This document shows, piece after piece, positions 41,601-49,144 of a stretch of 64,000 bases of DNA. The position numbers and the translations under genes were made by a program. The notes beneath the pieces are model-generated. The model was not told the origin of the DNA. It saw only the letters and a list, made by a program, of their open reading frames with translations, and made no database searches. Source of the DNA: Lucinisca nassula (lineage: Eukaryota; Mollusca; Bivalvia; Lucinida; Lucinidae); NCBI GenBank assembly GCA_963580285.1, contig OY757014.1, positions 97,571,372 through 97,635,371 on the forward strand, written 5' to 3'. The stretch's first letter is position 1; the number at the start of each line of letters is the position of its first letter.

Positions 41601-43730
41601 TCAACGATATTCTTCAGATTGTCTAGCAGTCTGCATTGATTTTAGTGTATATTCTTTATCCTTTTTTCGATGTTCTTCAGATTGTCTAGCACTCTGCATT
41701 GATTTTAGTGTATATTCTTTATCCTTTTTTCTATATTCTTCAGACTGTCTAGCACTCTGCTTTGATTTTAGTGTATATTCTTTATCCTTTTTTCTATATT
41801 CTTCAGACTGTCTAGCACTCTGTTTTGATTTTAGTGTATATTCTTTATCCTTTTTTCGATATTCTTCGGACTGTCTAGCACTCTGCATTGATTTTAGCGT
41901 ATATTCTTTATCCTTTTTTTGGTATTCTTCAGACTGTCTAGCACTCTGCTTAGATTTTAGTGTATATTCTTTATCCTTTTTTCGATATTCTTCAGATTGT
42001 CTAGCCCTCTGCATTGATTTTAGTGTATATTCTTTATCCTTTTTTCGGTATTCTTCAGACTGTCTAGCACTCTGCATTGATTTTAGTGTATATTCTTTAT
42101 CCTTTTTTCGGTATTCTTCAGACTGTCTAGCACTCTGCATTGATTTCAGTGTATACTCTTTGTCTTTTCCTTTGAAGTTAGAGTCTTGCCTTCGTTTCTC
42201 CATATAAACTCTCATATATTCTTTTCTTTCTGTAGCTTTTTTCTTGTTTATTTTTATTTCTTTGTTCCTCATCTTTTGATTTTTAGTCACATTTGTACTA
42301 TTCCGTGTCTTTTCTTCAAGTTTATGCTTTTGATCCTTAAAGTATTTGCCAATAAGTGTTGCATGATTTTCACTGCTTGAATTAGCAAATAAGTCTTCTC
42401 TTGCATGTGAATTCCTCATATGGCTTTCAGACACCTTTCTCTTGTAAGTTACAGTTTTCCAAGCATAGTCACATGGAGTGTCAGTATGGCTGTCTGCATG
42501 ATTTTCAATATCAAATATTGAATGATGCTCTGGATTAGATAAGTCAAAGTCTATAGGAAGAATTTCAAACTGCGTGGAAATTGAAATCATCATACTTTCA
42601 AACAATGCATACAGAAATGCAACTAGATCATCTAAACAATTGAAAGCAGCTAGTAATGATTTTCCATCCGGAACAGATAATCCATTTAAACCATGTGAAT
42701 GTGAATCAAATATATAATATTTACAATCTCTCTTGAACACAGAGCAACAAATTGAACCCATCATTAATAAAACACTTGGAGAATTTTGTAGAGAAGTGTA
42801 CAATGCTTGGTGAAGAGTGGGTAAACTGGTATTGACAAACTGTTCTGTGCAAAGACCTGTCACAATAGCAGATGTTTTCACAACAACTTCTTTGTTTAAA
42901 ATTGAAACTAATCTTGGAAGTTCATCAAAGCTTAGTAACCTACTCCTGAATTTACCTTCTGCCTTTAATTCACCAATGATCTTATTATACAGACTATCTC
43001 CAGCTAAAAGAATGTTGTCTAGATCTGTACTACAAGCAATGTCTGAGTATGCTGCATATATTAATGAACAAAGTGCATTTGCAGTACATTGGCATCCTCT
43101 GGACTCATTGCTAAATATTTCTGAACCTTGGTGAAAAGATCCCAGTTCAAATTTGACAGAGTTAAATGGACCATTAGAAGGCTTCCATAGCACTGTTTCA
43201 GTTTGTTCCATTAAAGGAAATGCTGTATACATAATTTTTTCATCAACTTGTGTAGAGCTTGAAAATACAGTGTTTGTAAATTCTATGGGTGAATGTATTC
43301 TTGTATTTTGTCCTAGTTGTTGTCTGTTAGTATTGTCATTTGAACTTTGCAAAACTTCGATATTTTGTTCTGGTTGTTTTCTGTAAATATCTTTGTCATT
43401 TCTACTTTGTAATACTGAGTTCATATCTTTGTCATTTCTACTTTGTAAAACTGAAGCATCAGATGTCACGCTGTGGCAGGTCATACCCACATCTGATGAA
43501 CTAGATGACCCTGGGCCAGATGATACGCTGGGGCAGGTCATACCCACATCTGACAAAATAATTGACCCTGGCACAGATGTCCCCATCGCTACAAGCGATT
43601 GGGGCTTAGATCCTCCACGATCTATGAGGGGGGTCAGGCCCACATCTGAGATAAGTAACCCAGGGCTACTACCATTAGCCCTCACCATGGTCTTTGCCAA
43701 TGACTTCTTCCATGTCTTCTTGCGTGGCAT
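41601..43730 (-). CDS. Helentron N-terminal part: C76-like cysteine protease domain and 21-residue repeats
   Basis: This 709-codon frame opens at an ATG (MPRKKTWKKSLAK). Residues 1-150 are Ser/Gly/Asn-rich with internal repeats, SDVGMTCxSV twice and VLQSRND twice with a variant third copy. Residues about 195-380 look like a herpes-tegument-type (peptidase C76) ubiquitin-protease domain: RGCQCTANALCSL (candidate nucleophile Cys213 or Cys215), DLDNILLAGDSLY, SFDELP and YYIFDSHSHG (Asp342, His344). This is not the OTU signature reported for some other Helitrons. Residues about 470-520 are basic and coiled-coil-like. Residues about 521-709 are nine tandem 21-residue units, KDKEYTLKS.QSARQSEEY. 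It ends at an in-frame TGA within the last unit, and the same frame continues beyond. A protease fused to a transposase could process the polyprotein or counter host ubiquitin control; this is inference. Confidence 0.8.
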   Translation of the reverse strand: MPRKKTWKKSLAKTMVRANGSSPGLLISDVGLTPLIDRGGSKPQSLVAMGTSVPGSIILSDVGMTCPSVSSGPGSSSSSDVGMTCHSVTSDASVLQSRNDKDMNSVLQSRNDKDIYRKQPEQNIEVLQSSNDNTNRQQLGQNTRIHSPIEFTNTVFSSSTQVDEKIMYTAFPLMEQTETVLWKPSNGPFNSVKFELGSFHQGSEIFSNESRGCQCTANALCSLIYAAYSDIACSTDLDNILLAGDSLYNKIIGELKAEGKFRSRLLSFDELPRLVSILNKEVVVKTSAIVTGLCTEQFVNTSLPTLHQALYTSLQNSPSVLLMMGSICCSVFKRDCKYYIFDSHSHGLNGLSVPDGKSLLAAFNCLDDLVAFLYALFESMMISISTQFEILPIDFDLSNPEHHSIFDIENHADSHTDTPCDYAWKTVTYKRKVSESHMRNSHAREDLFANSSSENHATLIGKYFKDQKHKLEEKTRNSTNVTKNQKMRNKEIKINKKKATERKEYMRVYMEKRRQDSNFKGKDKEYTLKSMQSARQSEEYRKKDKEYTLKSMQSARQSEEYRKKDKEYTLKSMQRARQSEEYRKKDKEYTLKSKQSARQSEEYQKKDKEYTLKSMQSARQSEEYRKKDKEYTLKSKQSARQSEEYRKKDKEYTLKSKQSARQSEEYRKKDKEYTLKSMQSARQSEEHRKKDKEYTLKSMQTARQSEEYR
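41604..42170 (-). repeat. 63-bp coding minisatellite (nine units)
   Basis: An in-frame array with exact 63-bp spacing; the plus-strand landmark TGTATATTCTTTATCC recurs every 63 bases, for example at 41,646 and 41,709. The units differ at only a few positions, including Met/Lys, Arg/Gln and Tyr/His replacements, and all keep the frame. This indicates expansion while the protein was functional. A 258-codon open frame on the opposite strand is only the complement of this array. Confidence 0.9.
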
Positions 43731-43988
43731 ACCTCAACCTGAAAGATACAAAAGCAGGTGTCTGCTTTAAAAGGAAAAGGGGAAACAGTATTATCTTTAA
43801 ATAATTCAAAATCTTGCCTATACTTAATGAATTTTTGTAAAACAGACAGATTTTCTTTTCTCGCTTGAGCACAGTAATTTGACAAGGAAATCCCCCCAAA
43901 ACAAATGATAATCCTCTAGACTTTTATCATTCTGTATAGTTTTGGCCAAGTATTTTTAATAGGAGACTTCAATGTGAGACTTTAATGT

Positions 43989-44518
43989 GTGCGCCTGATG
44001 CTCTGTCTTTGGTCGGATCCCTCGGAGTCTAACTGTTGGTTTTCTTTTGCTCCAGCAATTCTGTTGTTGTATGCTGTTGAGTCCTCAACCTTGTTTCATC
44101 TCTGTAGTTTTTTATTTGTATGTTCTCGGAGATGTTACACTGATGAGTTAGGAAGCCTTCATGCAGACTAAACAAAATTAGTGTATACCGCGACAGAGGT
44201 AAGGGTGAGGATTATGGCCATGTAAAATCGATTTAAGCCCCCCAGTGGAATTCTTTCCACTGACCTTTCCAAGGCGGTTCTTCTGTGGCAGTGTATTTAT
44301 GTTGTTGTTTGTTACTTACTGTGTGTATCACTTATGTCTTTTTATTTTTGGATGGTCATTTGGCAATTCTGTGGGAAAGTAACTGTCCTTATGACCTTCC
44401 TTTGTTTAGATTTCCATTATGGTCTGGTCGCTTCATGTTTGTGTTTCTTTCCCTTTGGTGTCTTTGATGGGAGGAGTAAGTTAATTGTATCAATTCCTGA
44501 TCTTTGTTTTACTCCAAC
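43989..44518 (+). repeat. R1 interspersed repeat, full-length copy
   Basis: The longest copy, about 530 bp. It starts GCCTGATGCTCTGTCTTTGG and continues TCGGAGTCTAACTG, GCTCCAGCAATTCTG and GAGTCCTCAACCTTGTTTC. It then has GTTCTCGGAGATGTTACACT, GATGAGTTAGGAAGCCTTC, AAATCGATTTAAGCCCCC and GGTTCTTCTG, followed by TGTGGGAAAGTAACTGTCC, TTTCCCTTTGGTGTCTTTG and ATTCCTGATC. It has no long frame, no poly-A tail and no obvious inverted ends, so the family's class is unknown. Confidence 0.85.
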
Positions 44519-44825
44519 TTTAAAAGCCAACTAAACTGGGTAAACAACAGCAACAGATGATGGTGAAAGTTGGGGCTCTGAAAAAATGGTTTAAACCCTT
44601 CCTCACATTCATTATTACTTTACATCCCAAAGTTGTTCTTTCATTGCAAGTTCATTTCATTTATTTTCATTTTTTATATCTTTCAATTTTCTAACACTTA
44701 TGACTGTGTGTCCAAATTATTTAATTTAGTAAAATATACCGAGTTACCACCTGTTTGGGGAAAAAACTACTTTTTCCAAAGCTTACTAAGAATTAGAGAG
44801 AATTTAATTCTATGTAATGTTGGTT
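44519..44825. other. Spacer between R1 copies
   Basis: About 300 bp of AT-rich sequence without recognised features. Confidence 0.45.
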
Positions 44826-45356
44826 AGTGCCTGAAGTTCTGTCTGTGGTCGGGTCCATCAGAGTCTAAATGTTGGTTTTCTTTTGCTCCAGCATTTCAGT
44901 AATTCCTTGCTGTCGAATCCTCACTGTTGTTTCATCTCTGTGGTTCTTCGATTTTTGCGTTCACAGCAATGTTGCACTGATGAGTTGGTAGGCATTCATG
45001 AGGACTGAACAAATTGTCTAAATTGCTATGGAAATAAGTGTGAAGATTGTGACCACGTAAAATCGATTTAAGCCCCCAGTGGAATTTGTTTTACTGACTG
45101 TTCCAAGATGGTTCTTCTGTCCCGGTTCATTTTTGTTATGGTTTGTCTTTGAGTGTATGTATCGCTTATATTATTTTGTTTTGGATAGCCAATTGGCCAT
45201 TTTGTGGGAAAGTAACTGTCCTTTTTGGCTTTCCACTATTGATGTTTCCATTAGGGTCTGGTTGTTTCATGTCTGTGTTTCTTTCCCTTTGGTGTCTCTG
45301 ATCGGAGCTGTGGCTTAATTGCATCAATTCCTTATCATTACCTTCACTTCTATTTT
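44826..45356 (+). repeat. R1 interspersed repeat, second full-length copy
   Basis: The same layout as the preceding copy and the same orientation, about 310 bp downstream of it. Differences include TGATTTTTGCGTTCACAGC and GATCGGAGCTGTGGC. Having two long copies side by side next to the transposon is useful for defining the family's ends (GCCTGA...TCTGTC at the left, CACTTCTATTTTG at the right). Confidence 0.85.
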
Positions 45357-45384
45357 GTTTGTTTCGTTTACTACCCACTCAACA

Positions 45385-45655
45385 CAATCTAGGTTATTTT
45401 TTAGCCAGTAAGGTTACCTAACCACACTATCAGGGCACCCTCATACGTAAGATATTCACCAATATAGTGCATATTCTTTGGCCAGAAACTAACAACTACC
45501 TTTATTAAATAAGCACAAGGGAGGTAATGACCTTATAATAGATTTCATGAATAATCTTCCAGCAAAGAATGTTCCTAACCCTAGCAGGTATACAATCTGT
45601 GACCTCCTGATCACAAGTTAGACAGGCATCCTACTGCGCTACCAAGGCCAGAAGG
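45385..45655 (-). mobile_element. tRNA-derived SINE S3, copy 1
   Basis: The minus strand starts CTGGCCTTGGTAGCGCAGTA, an A-box match, with TGATCAGGAGGTCACAGATT and a degenerate B box. The body aligns with the copy at 48,425-48,800: GGTAATGACC, ACTAACAACT-type, TACGTAAG and TTAACCACACT-type landmarks (plus-strand AACCACACTATCAGGG). It is old and substituted. Confidence 0.6.
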
Positions 45656-46499
45656 GAAAGAGCTACTAAATTGGCCTGTACCCTATGATTTTATTGTTTG
45701 TTAAGAAGTATCTTTTTGTTTTTCCCTTTGACTTTAAGGGTAAGCTCTGGGTTCTGTTTCAATCAGTTCCTGTTTGAATCAGTTCCTGAAGTATCTTTCA
45801 GCATGTGTTTTATTACTTTTCTAGTAGTTCTCCAGACAAGCATTAATTAAAAAAAAGTATAGTTGTTAAAAAAAAACAGGTATTTACTGTTCTTTGATAC
45901 TGCAATACCTCTTGATGGCCTCTATCATTTTTGCTTATTACTTCAAAAGTTTTTTGGTTTTTTGAGTATAAGTAACCTAACCTCTGACCTCAAACACAAT
46001 AGCATCAAACATTATTGGCAAGTTCAAATTATCAGCATGCAATATCAAGGATTTTCATGTTGATAATTGTACTTTGTCTTCATTCTTTTGGGCACTGTAT
46101 TATACAAACTATTCTTCTATCAAACAAAAGGTGTGATTCACTCTATTTTTTTGCCAAAACCATTTACCTATTACTTTTTACTATCATTAACAAAACAATC
46201 ATTCATTTACCTTGAAATACAGTGATGAGCTGTAACTTGTTATAAGCACAGTTTCCACTTTTTATACACAACACTAAGTCACTCAGTCACAAACACTGTC
46301 TATATATCAGTCACAAATACTGTCTATATATCACTTTGTCAATTATTTAAACGTATATCCAACACAGTAAGAATATTTTCTTTTCAGAAATCTTGTTGAT
46401 ACTACAAAAAAGGAAAGCTGTATTAGACAAATTTACTGTAAAAAAACAAACCATTTTTTTTAAGAATCTGAAAAAATTACTGTTTCAATAAATTAAGAA
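45656..46499. other. AT-rich spacer
   Basis: A weak R1 3'-end trace (TTTTTCCCTTTGACTTTAAG, TCAATCAGTTCCTG) lies at 45,715-45,800. A tandem TCACAAAYACTGTCTATATA duplication lies at 46,287-46,333. Otherwise nothing is recognised. Confidence 0.45.
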
Positions 46500-47717
46500 A
46501 CAAGATGTGTTTGTGTAACACGGATGCCCCCGGACAGTGCATGTTAAATATGAAAGCAGTATCACTAAGCAATCAAATGGTATGGCCAATGTTCAAGTCT
46601 TAAAAAAGTAGGCCAAGGTCATGAGGTAAAAAAATTATGGGATCGTTGGAAAGGTCTTGTGACATAGAATGCACATGTGAAATATGAAAGCCCTATCACT
46701 TACCAATCGAATGTTATGGCCAATGTTAAAGTTTTTAAAAAATAGGTCAAATGTCAAGGTCAAGGTAAAAAAATACGGTACCTATAGAAAGATCTTGTGA
46801 TACAGAATGCACATGTGAAATATGAAAGACCTATCACTTACCAATCCAAAGTTATGGACTGTGTTAAAGTTTTTAAAAAGTAGATCAAATGTCATTGTCA
46901 AGGTCATGAGGTCAAAAATTATGATACCACTGGAAAGGTCTTGTGACAAGGAATACACATGTGAAATATTAAAAGCCCTACGACTTACCAATCGAAAGTT
47001 ATGGCCAATGTTAAAGTTTTTTTTAAAGTAGGTCAAATGTCAAGGTCACAAGGTCAAAAATTATGGTAACACTAGAAAGGTCTTGTGACAAGGAATGCAC
47101 ATGTGAAATATGAAACCCTATCACTTACCAATCAAAAGTTATGGCCAATGTTAAAGTTTTTAAAAAGTAGGTGAAACGTCAAGGTCAAGGTCATGAAGTC
47201 AAAAATTATGGTACCACTGGAAAGGTCTTGTGACAAGGAATGCATTATGCACGTGTGAAATACGAGCTATGTAAGCTTTATCAATTACCATTCAAACATT
47301 ATGCCCAATGTTAAAGTTTTTGTGAATGTTAAAAGTTTTTTTTAAAAGAAGTAGATCAAATGACAAGGTCAAGAGGTCAAAAATTATGGTATCACTGGAA
47401 CGGTCTTGTTACATGGAATAGACATGTGAAATACGAAAGTCCTATCACTAACCAATCAAACTTTATGGCTGATCTTAAAGTTTTTAAAAAGGAGGTCAAA
47501 AGAAGGTCAGATGTCAAGGTCACGGTCACAAGGTCCAAATTTATGGTATCTCTTGAAAGGTATTGTGACAAGGAATGCACATGTGAAAGAAGAAAGCCCT
47601 ATAAGTTACCATTCAAAAGTTATGCCCAATGTTCAGGTTTTTGCGGACAGACAAACAGACAGACAGTCCAAAACTATATGCCCCCAGAATCTTTGATTAC
47701 GGAGGAATAAAAATAAA
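46500..47717 (+). mobile_element. Minisatellite hairpin element E11
   Basis: The 5' end reads ACAAGATGTGTTTGTGTAAC, ACGGATGCCCCC with a GTGTT/AACAC foldback. About seven monomers of ~145-160 bp follow (AAAGGTCTTGTGACAAGGAA, TGCACATGTGAAATATGAAA, CTATCACTTACCAATCGAA, TTATGGCCAATGTTAAAG). Each has TCAAGGTCA-type boxes (GTCAAGGTCATGAGGTC). The 3' end is GACAGACAAACAGACAGACA and a hairpin at 47,677-47,709 starting TATGCCCCCAG. The 5' end differs from the GGCCC palindrome class, so this is a separate lineage with the same plan. Confidence 0.75.
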
Positions 47718-48267
47718 GTAATTTAAAATACTGATTAGCTGAACATCAGTAAACATATTGCAGTTTTAAACTCAAATCTATAAAGGTATTTAAAATTAAA
47801 TTCATGAAGAATTACCATTATATTTAAATATATAGTGGATTTGATTTGTGTAAGGCTGATAAAATTGATTAAACTTTCATTCATTCAACAATTAAACAGG
47901 TGACTAAGTATTATAAAATGCTTCCCTACCGGGAGCATAAGTCATGATCAGCAAGGCGGTTTTACTCCAGGAAGAGACCCTCTATGCACAGATGAAGGTA
48001 TTAGAAAAGGTAAAAGAGTGTTTATTTAATGTATCTTTACAACCAACTAGATCTATTACTAAAAGTGATCTATCAATAAAAGTGATTAATATCCCACAAA
48101 AATGTCTACAGACAAATTGAATTATGCTATATACTTCTGCTCAGTTTTGTTGCAGAGATTATAAAATTTCAATTTCTACAGTTTTAGTTTTTACAATTTC
48201 ATTCAAACAACTAACATTATCCAAATAAGACTGGAATGCCATGCCAAACAACCTTCATCTTTCTTAC
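47718..48267. other. AT-rich presumptive intron
   Basis: No feature recognised in about 550 bp. Confidence 0.4.
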
Positions 48268-48366
48268 CTGGTACGTCTGCGATTACCCCTTTTGTGGATA
48301 ACCATTGTTTATAACTTTTTTCAGATGAACATGGTTTGTTAGTTAATTTTGGGGAGCTGATGGGAG
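48268..48366 (-). CDS. Candidate internal exon of a host gene
   Basis: The minus strand reads SSPKLTNKPCSSEKSYKQWL, then STKGVIADVP, and a good donor CCAG|GTAAGAAAG. Two acceptors are possible: CCCACAG at the 48,366 end, or CATCAG giving a start at 48,356. Both lie in a 46-bp R1 remnant (AGGCAATGATCAGGAAACCC) that directly abuts the exon. The exon leaves one base at its end. Neither acceptor gives the phase-0 start needed to join the candidate exon at 49,020-49,088, so another exon or another acceptor must exist if they belong together. Family not recognised. Confidence 0.45.
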
Positions 48367-48410
48367 CTGTGGGTTTCCTGATCATTGCCTCCACTTCTAT
48401 TTTATGGCCA
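48367..48410 (+). repeat. R1 3'-end remnant beside the exon
   Basis: It reads CTGTGGGTTTCCTGATCATT and CCTCCACTTCTATTTT, the R1 3' end with an internal deletion of about 13 bp. It supplies the sequence used as the possible splice acceptor of the neighbouring exon. Confidence 0.65.
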
Positions 48411-48424
48411 AGCCAACACTATTT

Positions 48425-48800
48425 AGTTAATTTTTGAGCCAGTTAGTTTGGTTTAAACATTTTATTTATTTTGATTTGCCAAACATTTACAAGTTCATAC
48501 ATAAACAGAATACAATAGTACATGCAAACAGGATTTGAAAACAAGCATTCAAGCCAGTTAGTTTAACTAACCACACTTTCGAGACAGGCTTATACGTAAG
48601 TGGTTAACCAGTACAGTGCACAGTCTTTCACCAGAAGTTGATAACTGCCCTTCTTGAATCAGCAGAAGGGAATGACCAGAGAAAAGATTTTCTGATTGAT
48701 AGCCATTTTAGAATGTTGCCAACCTCAGCAGGTATGGAACCCTTAACTTCTTGATCACCAGTCAGGAAAGCATCCAACAGAGCTACCAGTCTGGCTTAGA
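48425..48800 (-). mobile_element. tRNA-derived SINE S3, copy 2
   Basis: The minus strand begins GCCAGACTGGTAGCTCTGTT (A box). GACTGGTGATCAAGAAGTTA and GGGTTCCATACC (B box) follow, then a body with ACTTACGTATAAGCC and AACTAACTGGC. It aligns with the copy at 45,385-45,655. Confidence 0.65.
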
Positions 48801-49019
48801 TGAATAATAATTTTAAGACGAACAATCGTTATATTCTTTAGCTAGAATAAACAATGTCCCGGGTACGACTATAAATGACACCAATATTACTCTTCACCAT
48901 GCTGGAAACTATGTATCTTCATGCCTGGAATAAAAAAAAAACTAATAGTGTCAATGTTAATAAAATACTTATTATCATTAACTACACATGTACAACAATG
49001 TATTGTTTATTTATATTAC

Positions 49020-49088
49020 CATGCATACATCAAAATGCTCTCTAAAGGCTTGGGAGATTTTCAATGATGGTAAACCATGTAAAAGTCT
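49020..49088 (-). CDS. Candidate small internal exon
   Basis: A 69-nt open segment between CATTAATAG and TGCATG|GTAATA encodes RLLHGLPSLKISQ and AFREHFDVCM. It is phase 0 at both ends, so it can follow the candidate exon at 53,456-53,537, which also ends in phase 0. Its composition looks protein-like, but it is short, the acceptor lacks a strong pyrimidine tract and no family is recognised. Confidence 0.35.
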
Positions 49089-49144
49089 CTATTAATGATT
49101 CAATGTTCTCTAAAGTATTTTTATACATTCTGATGTCTAAAAAA

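Larger units (their letters stand above)
35607..43988 (-). mobile_element. Helitron2/Helentron-type rolling-circle transposon
   Basis: The limits given are the maximum extent, between foldback M3 and repeat R1; the exact ends are not resolved. The minus strand encodes Rep (HUH), a PIF1-like helicase and, C-terminal to it, an EEP endonuclease. That arrangement is diagnostic of the Helentron/Helitron2 branch. N-terminal extras are a C76-like protease domain, a 21-residue repeat array and a DUF6570-like region. One in-frame stop (41,601-41,603) and four frameshifts (about 41,380, 41,210, 40,620 and 38,893) interrupt an otherwise continuous ~2,600-residue reading. A candidate 3'-end hairpin, TACCTTTAAAAAGGTA, lies near 35,658-35,673, about 200 bp past the stop codon. 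Non-autonomous hairpin elements in the window could be its clients, but no shared end was demonstrated. Confidence 0.93.

Noticed and set aside
41431..42207. A 258-codon plus-strand frame with YSSDCLALCIDFSVYSLSF repeats
   Set aside because: It is the exact complement of the 63-bp coding minisatellite of the Helentron; the minus-strand frame is longer, has conserved domains around it and explains the period.
35879..43730. A domesticated host helicase gene
   Set aside because: The presence of Rep, EEP and other transposon-specific domains in standard Helentron order, with decay lesions, points to a mobile element rather than a host PIF1 gene.
46500..47717. A CRISPR array
   Set aside because: The repeats are ~150-bp contiguous monomers with no short identical repeats separated by unique spacers; the context is eukaryotic.
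48910..48940. A micro-exon GCATGAAGATACATAGTTTC after TTTATTCCAG
   Set aside because: The acceptor is attractive, but only 27 nt are open in one phase and the donor (GTGAAG) is weak; too little to report as a feature.
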